From Bacilli bacterium (GTDB taxonomy: Bacteria > Bacillota_I > Bacilli_A > RF39 > UBA660): a DNA stretch of 64,000 nucleotides. The position numbers and the translations under genes were made by a program. Of the stretch, positions 8,664 through 19,842 are shown piece after piece. Numbering within the stretch: position 1 is the stretch's first letter; each line of letters begins with the position of its first letter. The stretch spans positions 124,001-188,000 of the forward strand of contig CAAGEE010000004.1 of NCBI GenBank assembly GCA_900768815.1, given 5' to 3'. The notes below the pieces were generated by a model that ran no database searches, was not told the DNA's origin, and saw nothing but the letters and a program-made list of their open reading frames with translations.

Positions 8664-9110
8664 ATGAAATATGAAATTAGTAGGGGAACTTTAGCAATAG
8701 TTCCTAATTCAGAGGAGAATAGTTTGGTATATGAAGATGATAGTCGATATATAGTTAATGAAACTCCTTTTAAGATAATGGAGGAGAGTTGTAAATATTT
8801 TGGAAGTACCTATGATGGAAGAAAGGATAGTGCTAAAGCTATTTTAGGTGCCGAGTATAAGGTACCAATTATTGTTGAAGAAAATAATAATATTATTGTT
8901 TTTCCAACTACATCTCCAAGTTCAGCTGATTGTGTTTGGATTTCGTTAGGAAGAATAAAAATTTTTGAAAAAATCGATTCGTCAAATACAAAAATAATTT
9001 TTGATAATAACAGAGAAATTATTGTTCCATGCTCTTATAGAACGATAGAAAATCAGGTATCTAGGGCATCAAGATTAGATTTGGTTATGAGAAATAGAAA
9101 AAATCGTTAA
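8664..9110 (+). CDS. ComK-family transcription factor, short form
   Basis: The 148-residue protein matches Bacillus ComK along its length: CKYFGSTYDGRK (about residues 43-54), KVPIIVEENNNIIVFPTTSP, CVWISLGRI and SYRTIENQVSR. ComK activates competence genes by binding paired AT-boxes. Bacillus ComK is 192 residues. This protein stops just after the ENQV motif and lacks the C-terminal tail, which in Bacillus carries the FMLYPK motif used by the adaptor MecA and is needed for full activation. It has its own promoter and terminator and occupies the slot of yaaA between dnaN and recF. It may bind DNA without competence-type activation; its targets are unknown. Confidence 0.85.
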   Translation: MKYEISRGTLAIVPNSEENSLVYEDDSRYIVNETPFKIMEESCKYFGSTYDGRKDSAKAILGAEYKVPIIVEENNNIIVFPTTSPSSADCVWISLGRIKIFEKIDSSNTKIIFDNNREIIVPCSYRTIENQVSRASRLDLVMRNRKNR

Positions 9111-9118
9111 AATAGTGA

Positions 9119-9146
9119 AAAAAATAGTTATTATTAACTATTTTTT
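9119..9146 (+). terminator. terminator of the ComK-family gene
   Basis: A perfect 12-bp AT-rich stem (AAAAAATAGTTA with its complement) closes a 4-base loop, and the T-run is part of the right arm. Confidence 0.75.
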
Positions 9147-9167
9147 GGTGCTTTATTTGCCTTTATA

Positions 9168-9176
9168 TGGTATAAT
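9168..9176 (+). promoter_or_regulatory. extended -10 promoter of recF-gyrB-gyrA
   Basis: TGGTATAAT is a perfect extended -10 element, about 45 bases upstream of the leader ORF and downstream of the previous terminator. No good -35 is visible. Confidence 0.65.
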
Positions 9177-9222
9177 ATGTTTGTCTGTATAGGAATACTG
9201 AAATAGGGGATAGGTGAAGTAT

Positions 9223-9245
9223 ATGGGTCTTTTATACGTTTTTAA

Positions 9246-9249
<4 letters not shown>
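9223..9249 (+). CDS. eight-codon leader ORF overlapping recF
   Basis: ATG GGT CTT TTA TAC GTT TTT AAA TGA reads MGLLYVFK. It has its own ribosome site, AGGTGA, 5 bases upstream. Its TGA overlaps the recF ATG in the form ATGA. recF itself has no ribosome site in front of its conserved start, so recF translation probably depends on ribosomes ending this mini-ORF. I infer translational coupling; the peptide itself may have no role. Confidence 0.6.
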
Positions 9250-12295
<3,046 letters not shown>

Positions 12296-12308
12296 GATGG
12301 TGGGATAG

Positions 12309-14768
12309 ATGGATAGATTAGAAAAAAATAATATTGTTAAGGAAGTACAAGATTCGTTTTTAGAATATTCAATGAGTGTTATTGTTGCTCGTGCGCTTCC
12401 TGATTTAAGAGATGGTTTAAAACCTGTTCATAGAAGAATTCTTTATTCTATGTATGAATCTGGATATACACCCGATAAACCACATAAGAAGAGTGCTAGA
12501 ATTGTTGGAGATGTTATGGGTAAATATCATCCTCATGGTGATTCTAGTATTTATGAAGCAATGGTTAGAATGGCACAAGATTTTTCATATCGTTATATGT
12601 TGGTTGATGGTCATGGTAACTTTGGTAATATTGAAGGTTATGGTGCTGCAGCAATGCGTTATACAGAGTCTAGACTTTCAAAAATATCATTGGAATTACT
12701 AAGAAATATTAATAAAAATACAGTTAATTTTAGTCCTAACTTTGATGAAAGTGAAAGAGAACCTGATGTTTTGCCTTCTCGTTTTCCTAATATTTTAGTT
12801 AATGGCACAACAGGTATTGCTGTTGGTATGGCTACTAATATTCCTCCTCATAATTTGGGAGAGGTAATAGATGGTTGTGTTGCTTATATTGATAATCATG
12901 ACATTACTTTGGATGAATTGATGCAACATATTAAGGGACCAGATTTTCCAACTGGGGCAATTATTTTAGGAAATAGTGGTATTCGTAAAGCATATGAAAC
13001 AGGGCGTGGTTCTATTACTATTAGAAGTAAGGCTACAATAGAGGAAAGTAATGGTAAACATCATATTATAATTGATGAAGTTCCTTATGGTGTTAATACT
13101 TTAGAATTAAAAAATAAGGTAGCTGAACTTGTTCATAATAAGACAATTGAAGGTATTGCTGATTATCACTCTGATTTAAAAAATGGTATTAAAATAACTA
13201 TTACTTTAAAGAAAGATGCTAATGCACAGGTTGTTTTGAACAAGTTATATAAGCATACCGCTTTTCAAACTACTTATGGAATAATTTTTTTGATGCTAGA
13301 TCAAGGTGTTCCTAAGACTTTAGGTTTAAAGGATATTATTGTTAAGTATATTGATTTCCAGAAAGAAGTTATTATCCGTAGAACTAAGTATGATTTAGAT
13401 GTTGCTGAAAAACGTGTTCATATATTAGAAGGTTTAAAAATAGCCTTAGATAATATCGATGCTGTTATTAAGTTAATTAGAGCGGCTAAGTCTGATGATG
13501 AGGCTAGAACTGGGTTAATGAATAATTTTAAATTAACTGAAGTTCAGGCTAATGCTATATTAGAAATGAAATTACGTCGTTTAACTGGCTTAGAGCGTGA
13601 AAAGATAGAAAATGAATTAAATGACTTACTAAAATTAATTGAAGAGTTACGTGGCATTTTAGCTAGTGATGAGAAGGTTTTAGAGGTTATTAAAAATGAA
13701 TTATTAGAAATTAAGGATAAATATGGTGATGAGCGTCGTACCAATATTGATATGACTGCTATTGAGTATATTGAAGATGAGTCTTTAATTCCTAATGAGG
13801 ATGTTATTGTTACTTTAACTAGAAATGGTTATATTAAAAGATTAAGAACTGATACTTATCGTACTCAAAATAGAGGCGGAGTTGGTGTTAATGGTATGAC
13901 TATTAATGAGGAGGACTTTGTTGAACACTTAATTTCTATGAGGACTCACGACTATATCTTATTCTTCTCAAATAAGGGTAGAGTTTATAGAATGAAAGGA
14001 TACGAAGTTCCTGAATTTTCTAGACAATCTAAAGGTTTACCAATCATTAATTTACTACAATTAGATAAAGATGAGAACATTAGTTCGATTGTGGAAATTT
14101 CTGCTGACAGTTCTGAAATTAAATATCTGGTATTTACTACTAAGAATGGAGTAGTTAAGAGAACTGATATTTCTGAATTTGATAGTATTAGAAAATCTGG
14201 TAAGATTGCTATTGTTTTAAAGGAAAATGATGAGTTAATTTCTGTTAGAAAGACTTGTGGAAATAATGAAATTGCTATTGGTGCTAATAATGGTAGAATG
14301 GTTCGATTCCCAGAAAGTGAAATTCGTCCTATGGGTAGAAGTAGTTCTGGTGTTAAGGGTATAGATTTAGATGGTAGTTATGTAGTTGGAGCAGAGGTAG
14401 TTAATCCTGGTCAAACTATATTAGTCGTTACTGATAAAGGATATGGTAAGAAAACTGTTATTGATGAATATCGATTAACTCATCGTGGTAGCAAGGGTGT
14501 TAAGGCACTTAATGTTACTGATAAAAATGGTATGATGGTTGCTTTAAAATGTATTGATGATTCTGAATATGATGTAATTATTGTTACTGACAATGGTACT
14601 TTAATGAAGATGCCATTAGAGCAGGTATCTACTTTAAAACGTGCTACTCAAGGTGTTAGACTTATCAATTTAAAGAATGAAGAGAAAGTTGCTACTGTAG
14701 CAATTGTTACTAAGGAAGCAAATGAAGAATCTGGTACTGATAGTGTAGTGGAAAATGTTAACGAATAG
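12309..14768 (+). CDS. gyrA: DNA gyrase subunit A
   Basis: The 819-residue protein has the breakage-reunion domain with the quinolone-contact segment [17 protein letters not shown], in which Ser is unmutated and Glu is in the acidic position as in Bacillus. The catalytic Tyr lies in [10 protein letters not shown]. The C-terminal beta-pinwheel bears a degenerate GyrA box, NRGGVGVNG instead of QRRGGKG. It cuts and rejoins DNA in the GyrA2B2 complex. GGTGGGA precedes the ATG. The degenerate box could hint at ParC, but the position beside gyrB and the origin favours GyrA. Confidence 0.96.
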   Translation: MDRLEKNNIVKEVQDSFLEYSMSVIVARALPDLRDGLKPVHRRILYSMYESGYTPDKPHKKSARIVGDVMGKYHPHGDSSIYEAMVRMAQDFSYRYMLVDGHGNFGNIEGYGAAAMRYTESRLSKISLELLRNINKNTVNFSPNFDESEREPDVLPSRFPNILVNGTTGIAVGMATNIPPHNLGEVIDGCVAYIDNHDITLDELMQHIKGPDFPTGAIILGNSGIRKAYETGRGSITIRSKATIEESNGKHHIIIDEVPYGVNTLELKNKVAELVHNKTIEGIADYHSDLKNGIKITITLKKDANAQVVLNKLYKHTAFQTTYGIIFLMLDQGVPKTLGLKDIIVKYIDFQKEVIIRRTKYDLDVAEKRVHILEGLKIALDNIDAVIKLIRAAKSDDEARTGLMNNFKLTEVQANAILEMKLRRLTGLEREKIENELNDLLKLIEELRGILASDEKVLEVIKNELLEIKDKYGDERRTNIDMTAIEYIEDESLIPNEDVIVTLTRNGYIKRLRTDTYRTQNRGGVGVNGMTINEEDFVEHLISMRTHDYILFFSNKGRVYRMKGYEVPEFSRQSKGLPIINLLQLDKDENISSIVEISADSSEIKYLVFTTKNGVVKRTDISEFDSIRKSGKIAIVLKENDELISVRKTCGNNEIAIGANNGRMVRFPESEIRPMGRSSSGVKGIDLDGSYVVGAEVVNPGQTILVVTDKGYGKKTVIDEYRLTHRGSKGVKALNVTDKNGMMVALKCIDDSEYDVIIVTDNGTLMKMPLEQVSTLKRATQGVRLINLKNEEKVATVAIVTKEANEESGTDSVVENVNE

Positions 14769-14781
14769 TTATAATTAAAAG

Positions 14782-14803
14782 ACAGGCTTTAGGCCTGTTT
14801 TTT
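14782..14803 (+). terminator. terminator of gyrA
   Basis: ACAGGC and GCCTGT pair around a 5-base loop, followed by a run of T residues. It closes the recF-gyrB-gyrA unit. Confidence 0.9.
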
Positions 14804-15150
14804 GTTGTGGAAAAAAAGTATTTCTTGAAGTTATGTATTTTTTTGTATAATTTAGTAAACATTTTATAATATTTATGTAAAATTTTACTTGTGGAAAAAA
14901 CATTTTTTGATATTCAAGTAAAAAAATAAAAACCAATTTATGTAGTTAACTAATTTAATTATAAATGTAGTCATAATGATATAGAACAATTACTATTTAT
15001 AGTTTTGGTGTATAAATCCTTAAAAAATCAACGTTTTTAAGCTATTTTAATGCTAAAATGCATTTTAAGCGATTTTTCTTTTAAAAGGTGTATAGTTATC
15101 TATTTAAATTTAAAATATTGCATTTTAAAAAAGTACTGTTTTATTAAAAT

Positions 15151-15166
15151 TATTTCCCGGGAAATA
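15151..15166. promoter_or_regulatory. Noc-binding site 1
   Basis: TATTTCCCGGGAAATA is an exact match to the 16-bp NBS. The surrounding AT bases extend it to a perfect 34-bp inverted repeat at 15142-15175. Confidence 0.85.
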
Positions 15167-15277
15167 ATTTTAATATTAGTAAGAATGATGAATTCTGTTT
15201 ATGAAATTTTTTATTTGAATAAAAATTGTTATAATAAGTGATAACTATTTTATTAGTAAAAAATGGTTTTAATTTTA

Positions 15278-15293
15278 TGTTCCACGTGAAACA
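15278..15293. promoter_or_regulatory. parS site 1
   Basis: TGTTCCACGTGAAACA matches the Bacillus parS consensus at 15 of 16 bases, with C for T at position 5. Confidence 0.85.
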
Positions 15294-15376
15294 TTAAATT
15301 AAGGTAACATTTTAAAATTAATATTTTTTTATTTTATATAGTGTATGTATTTATAAGATGCATTTTTTTATAAAAT

Positions 15377-15392
15377 TATTTCCTGGGAAATA
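15377..15392. promoter_or_regulatory. Noc-binding site 2
   Basis: TATTTCCTGGGAAATA has one mismatch to the NBS at the centre. The flanking AAAAT and ATTTT are the same as in site 1. Confidence 0.75.
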
Positions 15393-15539
15393 ATTTTTAA
15401 ATCTATAATACTAATAATTACTAAATTTTTTTTTTATATGATGTTATTTGTGTTACTTGGTATAAGGGCTTTTTAATTTCATAAAATGTTCCTTCTTTAT
15501 ATTATTAAATAAGATGTGTACTAAAAAAATTATCTATTA

Positions 15540-15555
15540 TGTTTCACGTGAAACA
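15540..15555. promoter_or_regulatory. parS site 2
   Basis: TGTTTCACGTGAAACA is a perfect parS. Confidence 0.92.
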
Positions 15556-15618
15556 TAAATTTAATATTATTTATTTAATACATTTATTGATATCAGTTAT
15601 ACTTTTATTATATAAAAT

Positions 15619-15634
15619 TATTTCCCGGGAAATA
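15619..15634. promoter_or_regulatory. Noc-binding site 3
   Basis: TATTTCCCGGGAAATA is an exact NBS with the conserved AAAAT/ATTTT flanks. Confidence 0.87.
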
Positions 15635-15778
15635 ATTTTATGCTGTAAATGATAAAAAAGTTGAATTTTCTTTAATCGTGTATACTTATTTATAGAGTAT
15701 TTAATACAATTTTTTTAATACTTAATCAATTATTTAAAAATATTAGTTTTATATATTTTTATTAATAGTTTCAATGAA

Positions 15779-15794
15779 TGTTTCACGTGAAACA
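15779..15794. promoter_or_regulatory. parS site 3
   Basis: TGTTTCACGTGAAACA is a perfect parS. Confidence 0.92.
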
Positions 15795-15905
15795 TTGTAG
15801 TATTATAAAACTTATTTTAAATGAGTTTATTTTTTTATAAAAATATTCTTCTAACTGCTATCTTTTTAATTTTTTTATAGAAAACTACACTTTTCATTTT
15901 GAAAT

Positions 15906-15921
15906 TATTTCTCGGAAAATA
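15906..15921. promoter_or_regulatory. degenerate Noc-binding site 4
   Basis: TATTTCTCGGAAAATA has two mismatches to the NBS. It keeps its place in the alternation and the left GAAAT flank, so it is probably a decayed or weak site. Confidence 0.55.
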
Positions 15922-15997
15922 ATCTCTAATATTTTTGGCTTTTACTGTGCTTTAATTATTTTTCTTTATTATTATCAATTCTATCTATATTTGCTAA

Positions 15998-16013
15998 TGT
16001 TCCACGTGAAACA
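15998..16013. promoter_or_regulatory. parS site 4
   Basis: TGTTCCACGTGAAACA carries the same single change as parS site 1. Confidence 0.85.
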
Positions 16014-16143
16014 TCATTGAATATTATAATGTTTATTTTTTTATATAAAATTTAAGAAATATCATCAATTTATTAATTAAATTTAAAATATTATGTTTTA
16101 TAATTAAAAAATAAAAATAGTTTTAGAATTGCACTAAATTTAA

Positions 16144-16159
16144 TGTTTCACGTGGAACA
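16144..16159. promoter_or_regulatory. parS site 5
   Basis: TGTTTCACGTGGAACA is the reverse complement of the site 1 and 4 variant, so the same one-base change occurs in the other orientation. Confidence 0.85.
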
Positions 16160-16280
16160 TTGATAATTACTATGATAATTTTACTTTTTATTGAAGCTGT
16201 TTAATCAAAAAAATATTTATGAATCTGTTTGTTGATTGAAAATAAAAATATATCTTTTAAAAGTACTTTTTATATAAAAT

Positions 16281-16296
16281 TATTTCCCGGGAAATA
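16281..16296. promoter_or_regulatory. Noc-binding site 5
   Basis: TATTTCCCGGGAAATA is an exact NBS. It lies only 23 bases from parS site 6, the closest pair in the array. Confidence 0.87.
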
Positions 16297-16319
16297 ATTC
16301 CAATTGTTTTTGTTTTAAA

Positions 16320-16335
16320 TGTTTCACGTGAAACA
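16320..16335. promoter_or_regulatory. parS site 6
   Basis: TGTTTCACGTGAAACA is a perfect parS. It ends 10 bases before the -35 of the SRP RNA promoter. Confidence 0.92.
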
Positions 16336-16345
16336 TTTAAAAGTG

Positions 16346-16374
16346 TTTACAAATTACATTTAATATATTAAAAT
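16346..16374 (+). promoter_or_regulatory. promoter of the SRP RNA gene
   Basis: TTTACA and TAAAAT are 17 bases apart, each 5 of 6 to consensus. Transcription would start near 16381, where the RNA begins. Confidence 0.7.
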
Positions 16375-16380
16375 ATTTTT

Positions 16381-16457
16381 GTGCAATGGGAGCAGTGGAA
16401 CCAGGTCAGGATCGGAAGATAGCAGCCTTAACATTTTACCTTCCATGTGCACTTTTT
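16381..16457 (+). ncRNA. ffs: small signal recognition particle RNA (4.5S type)
   Basis: The apical hairpin motif ACCAGGTCAGG...CGGAAG..AGCAGCC is the universally conserved Ffh-binding domain. The ends GTGCA and TGCAC pair to close the rod, and a T-run follows as terminator. The length of about 73-77 is the short type, not the 270-base Bacillus type with an Alu domain. The position beside tadA and dnaX matches the Bacillus scr locus. With Ffh it targets nascent membrane proteins. Confidence 0.93.
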
Positions 16458-16473
16458 ATTTTGGGAGAATTAT

Positions 16474-16929
16474 ATGAATATTAAATATATGAAATTGGCT
16501 TATAAAGAGGCTTTAAAAGCCTTAAAAGATGATGAGGTTCCTGTTGGAGCTGTAATTGTAAAAGATGGTAAAGTAATTGCTAAGGCTTACAATATGAAAG
16601 AATCTAAGCAATGTGGAATTTATCATGCTGAAATTTTGGCAATTATGAGGGCGTGTAAAAAACTATCTAACTGGCGCCTAGAAAACTGTGATATTTATAT
16701 TACTTTGGCACCTTGTCCTATGTGTGCTAGTGCTATTAAACAGTCCAGAATTAGTAATGTGTATTGTGGATTATCTAATTCTGATTCTTCTGCTATGAAT
16801 ATTACTAAAAAAATTCTTGAAAATAATGATATTAATTCTAGTGTTAATTTATATAGTGATCTTTTTTCAAATGAAGTTAGTGTGTTGTTGAAAAAATTTT
16901 TTGAAAATAGAAGAACAAAAATGAAATAG
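16474..16929 (+). CDS. tadA: tRNA-specific adenosine deaminase TadA
   Basis: The 151-residue protein has the cytidine/deoxycytidylate deaminase zinc motifs HAEILAI and PCPMCASAI. It converts A34 to inosine in tRNA-Arg(ACG). The start at 16474 follows GGGAGA by 6 bases; a longer reading starting inside the SRP RNA is rejected. The gene follows the SRP RNA and precedes dnaX, close to the yaaJ-scr-dnaX grouping of Bacillus. Confidence 0.95.
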   Translation: MNIKYMKLAYKEALKALKDDEVPVGAVIVKDGKVIAKAYNMKESKQCGIYHAEILAIMRACKKLSNWRLENCDIYITLAPCPMCASAIKQSRISNVYCGLSNSDSSAMNITKKILENNDINSSVNLYSDLFSNEVSVLLKKFFENRRTKMK

Positions 16930-16941
16930 TTTTTATTTATA

Positions 16942-16950
16942 TGATATAAT
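16942..16950 (+). promoter_or_regulatory. extended -10 promoter of dnaX
   Basis: TGATATAAT is a TG-extended perfect -10, about 20 bases upstream of the dnaX start and after the tadA stop. Confidence 0.55.
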
Positions 16951-16970
16951 TTTATTAGTGAGGTGAGGTT

Positions 16971-18692
16971 ATGTATCATGCTTTATATAGAAAATACCGT
17001 CCTATGACATTTGATGATGTTGTTGGACAAGATTCTATTGTTACGACTTTACGTAATTCAATTATAAATAAGACTTTTTCTCATGCATATATGTTTTTTG
17101 GACCTAGGGGTACTGGAAAGACTACTATATCTAAAATATTTGCTAGATCAATTAATTGTGAAGAACCAATCGATGGTTGTACCTGTGGAAAATGTCCTAA
17201 ATGTTTGCATTCTTTTGAAAAGGAATGTGTTGATATTATAGAAATAGATGCTGCTAGTAATAATGGAGTAGATGAGATTAGAGAATTAAAAAATAAGATT
17301 TCTTTAGTACCTGCTGAACTAAAGTATAAGGTTTATATTATTGATGAGGTACATATGTTATCTATAGGTGCGTTTAATGCCTTATTAAAAACACTAGAGG
17401 AGCCTCCAGAACATGCTATATTTATATTAGCAACAACTGATCCTCAAAAAGTTCCAGAAACTATCATTTCTCGTTGTCAGTGCTTTTCATTTAAACGTAT
17501 TTCTGAAAATGCTATTGTTGATAGAATGAAATTCATTACTGAAAATGAAAATATTTCTATAGAAGCAGATGTATTACATGATATTGCAAAATTTTCTGAT
17601 GGTGGTATGAGAGATGCTTTAGGATTATTAGATAAATTAAGCTCATATACAGATAAAAAAATCACTTCCGATTCTTTTGCAGAACTTAATGGGACAATTA
17701 CTAAATGTGATTTAGAGAGATTGGTGGATAATATTTTTTCTAATAATATAGGAGAAATATTAACTTATATCGTTGATATAAATAATTCTGGTAAAAATTT
17801 AATTCAAGTAATAATACAGTTATTAGATTATTTACAGGATACTTTGTTTTCTTATTATGTTAATAATGTTGTTCTAAAATACCCTGTGGATAAATTAATT
17901 TCTCTAGCAAATGTAATCAATGATAAACTATCAGATGTTAAAAAGAGTAGTAATCCTCGTATATATATAGAAATGTTATTGATTGATTTTTGTGAGAAAA
18001 ATAAAAATTTTAACAGTGTTGAAATTATTTCCCGGGAAATAATTTCTGATAAGAAACTTGCTAATAATTTTATAAAAAACAATCAAACAATTGTTTGCAC
18101 TGAAAATCATGCAAAAAATGATACTGTAGTCATAGATACTAATGTAAAAAAAGATAATGATAGTAGTGATAATATTATGATGAATAAAGAACCTTTACCT
18201 AGTATCAATAAGAAAGTTATTTTAAACTTAAATGATATTATGAAAGCAAGAGTTAACAATATTATGGCTACTGCAGATAAAAGTATATTAAAAGAGGTTA
18301 TTGATAAAATGCCAATTTTTAATGATTATACTTTTGATTCTGAAATAGGGTTTGTTGCATGTGCATTACTTGATGCTAAGGTACGTGCTGCTGGTAGTAT
18401 TGGTATTATTTTGAGTTATGAGTATGATTCTATAGTTAAACAAAACTTATTAAATCTTGAGAAAATAAATGAAGTTTACAATAAACTTAATAAAACAAAT
18501 TATAAGTTGGCTATAATTTCTGATTTAGAGTGGGACAAAGCAAAAAGCGATTATATTAAAACTATTAAATCTGGAGGTTCTTATAGTTTAATTGAAGAAC
18601 CAGCACCTGAATTATTTGAAGATACTAAAAAAGATGATATAATATCTAATAGTGCAGTAGAACTATTTGGTGATATTGTTGAAATTGATTAA
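16971..18692 (+). CDS. dnaX: DNA polymerase III gamma/tau subunit
   Basis: The 573-residue protein begins MYHALYRKYRPMTFDDVVGQD. It has Walker A GPRGTGKTT, a four-Cys zinc knuckle (C-x8-C-x2-C-x2-C), the DEVHMLS Walker B region and the arginine-finger SRC motif. The C-terminal half is variable, as in tau. It is the motor of the clamp loader with HolB, also encoded here. GAGGTGAGG precedes the ATG. Within the coding region an exact Noc-binding palindrome encodes EIISREIIS in the variable linker, where it costs little. Confidence 0.96.
   Translation: MYHALYRKYRPMTFDDVVGQDSIVTTLRNSIINKTFSHAYMFFGPRGTGKTTISKIFARSINCEEPIDGCTCGKCPKCLHSFEKECVDIIEIDAASNNGVDEIRELKNKISLVPAELKYKVYIIDEVHMLSIGAFNALLKTLEEPPEHAIFILATTDPQKVPETIISRCQCFSFKRISENAIVDRMKFITENENISIEADVLHDIAKFSDGGMRDALGLLDKLSSYTDKKITSDSFAELNGTITKCDLERLVDNIFSNNIGEILTYIVDINNSGKNLIQVIIQLLDYLQDTLFSYYVNNVVLKYPVDKLISLANVINDKLSDVKKSSNPRIYIEMLLIDFCEKNKNFNSVEIISREIISDKKLANNFIKNNQTIVCTENHAKNDTVVIDTNVKKDNDSSDNIMMNKEPLPSINKKVILNLNDIMKARVNNIMATADKSILKEVIDKMPIFNDYTFDSEIGFVACALLDAKVRAAGSIGIILSYEYDSIVKQNLLNLEKINEVYNKLNKTNYKLAIISDLEWDKAKSDYIKTIKSGGSYSLIEEPAPELFEDTKKDDIISNSAVELFGDIVEID
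18026..18041. promoter_or_regulatory. Noc-binding site 6, inside dnaX
   Basis: TATTTCCCGGGAAATA is exact and has the same extended AAAT/ATTT flanks as the intergenic sites. It lies in the non-conserved linker of dnaX around codon 352. Confidence 0.8.
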
Positions 18693-18707
18693 AAAAGGAG
18701 AATATAT

Positions 18708-19004
18708 ATGAATATACAAGCAATGATGAAGCAAGCACAGGCTTTACAAAAAGATATGCTAAAAGCAAAGAAAGAAATTGATGAGAAAGAATTTGTTGGA
18801 GAAAGTTCATTAGTAAAGATAACTTTACTTGGTACAAAAGAAGTTAAATCTGTAAAAATCGATAGTTCTTCTGAATTAGATAAAGAAGATATAGAAATGT
18901 TAGAGGATATGATTATGGTTGCTTTTAATGATGCAACAAAGAAAATAGATGCTGAAACAGAAAAGAAAATGGGAAAATTTGCTAATATTCCAGGTTTATT
19001 TTAG
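18708..19004 (+). CDS. YbaB/EbfC-family nucleoid-associated protein
   Basis: The 98-residue protein (MNIQAMMKQAQALQKDMLKAKKEI, then VKITLLGTKEVKSVKID) is of the YbaB/EbfC type (YaaK in Bacillus), a DNA-binding dimer with a role linked to recombination. It sits between dnaX and recR in the conserved dnaX-ybaB-recR operon. An AAGGAG site precedes the ATG. The length is normal. Confidence 0.94.
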   Translation: MNIQAMMKQAQALQKDMLKAKKEIDEKEFVGESSLVKITLLGTKEVKSVKIDSSSELDKEDIEMLEDMIMVAFNDATKKIDAETEKKMGKFANIPGLF

Positions 19005-19006
19005 TT

Positions 19007-19603
19007 ATGTATCCTAATAGTATTAAAAATTTGATAGAGTCTTTTAAATTTTTACCAGGAATAGGAGAGAAGACAGCAGAGCGACTTACTTTTGCTGTTT
19101 TAGAGTTGGAAGATGAGCAAGCAGATTTTTTCTCTGAAAGTATCATTAACCTAAAAAAAAATATTCACAAATGTAGTATTTGCAATACACTTACTGAAAA
19201 TGAATTATGTTTTGTGTGTGAAAATAAGTTAAGAAATGATGAGGTATTGTGTGTTGTTGAAGATACTAAGAGCGTGTTCTTATTTGAAAAACTTGGTATG
19301 TTTGATGGATATTATCATGTTTTGAATGGTTTAATCTCACCTTTAGATGGGGTTAATCCTGAGGATATTGGATTAGATAAATTAATTGATCGTGTAACGA
19401 AAGAAAATTTTAAGGAAATAATTTTAGCATTTAAACCAAGTATAGAGGGAGAAACAACTGCTTTATATATAAAGAAAATATTATCTGATATGGATATAGT
19501 TGTTACAAAGTTGGCAAGTGGTTTACCAATTGGTGCCGATATGGAATATGTAGATAGTTTGACATTAGAAAGAGCGTTGCTAGATCGAAAAGAAATAGAA
19601 TAA
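19007..19603 (+). CDS. recR: RecR recombination protein
   Basis: The 198-residue protein has an N-terminal helix-hairpin-helix (LPGIGEKTAERL), a four-Cys zinc finger (CSICNTLTENELCFVC), a TOPRIM domain (CVVEDTKSVF) and the Walker-like C-terminal segment. It forms a ring on DNA and works with RecF and RecO in gap repair. It starts 3 bases after the ybaB stop. Confidence 0.96.
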   Translation: MYPNSIKNLIESFKFLPGIGEKTAERLTFAVLELEDEQADFFSESIINLKKNIHKCSICNTLTENELCFVCENKLRNDEVLCVVEDTKSVFLFEKLGMFDGYYHVLNGLISPLDGVNPEDIGLDKLIDRVTKENFKEIILAFKPSIEGETTALYIKKILSDMDIVVTKLASGLPIGADMEYVDSLTLERALLDRKEIE

Positions 19604-19645
19604 TAGTATTTTTTCTTCATAATCTTCTATTAGGAGATGAATATT

Positions 19646-19831
19646 TTGAAAAACATAATGTTATTAATAAAAAAAATTGTTTTAAGTGCTTTTGTATTAT
19701 ATGGTTATAATCTAATTGCAGTTAATTTTAATATGATTATTCCAATTAATTATATTACAGTTGGACTTATGACGATTTTAGGTGCACCGGTTTTAGTTGC
19801 TTTAGTATTATTTAAGATATTAGTATTATAG
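19646..19831 (+). CDS. BofA-like small membrane protein
   Basis: The protein of about 61 residues has two hydrophobic segments (IKKIVLSAFVLYGYNLIAV and ITVGLMTILGAPVLVALVL). It resembles BofA in its NLIAVNFNMIIPINYITVG centre and in its place after recR. In Bacillus BofA inhibits the SpoIVFB protease that activates sigma-K. I choose the TTG at 19646, 9 bases after AGGAG; the in-frame ATG at 19637 directly abuts that site. The family call rests on short similarity plus position. Confidence 0.75.
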   Translation: MKNIMLLIKKIVLSAFVLYGYNLIAVNFNMIIPINYITVGLMTILGAPVLVALVLFKILVL

Positions 19832-19842
19832 GAGGTAAAGTT

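Larger units (their letters stand above)
14804..16345. other. gene-free parS and Noc-site array
   Basis: About 1.5 kb of AT-rich DNA has no credible gene. From 15151 to 16335 it holds eleven palindromic sites of two kinds in the order N P N P N P N P P N P (N, Noc-type; P, parS). Neighbouring sites are about 40 to 160 bases apart. parS recruits ParB (Spo0J) for origin segregation and SMC loading; NBS recruits Noc, which blocks division over the nucleoid. ParB and Noc genes normally lie beyond mnmG, just left of this window. I see nothing else in 14804-15150. The alternating layout is described under findings. Confidence 0.85.

Noticed and set aside
15142..15175. The long palindromes as transcription terminators
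   Set aside because: The arms meet at the centre without a loop and no T-run follows; their core equals the known Noc site.
15050..15241. A 63-codon open frame in the parS/NBS region
   Set aside because: It has no ribosome site, a composition of random AT-rich DNA, and is crossed by an NBS palindrome; treated as chance.
15278..16335. The repeated palindromes as a CRISPR array or integrative repeat
   Set aside because: The units are too short and alternate between two motifs; spacers are unequal and there are no cas genes.
14804..16345. A second replication origin in this gap
   Set aside because: I see no DnaA boxes there; strand switch and boxes both point to the region upstream of dnaA.
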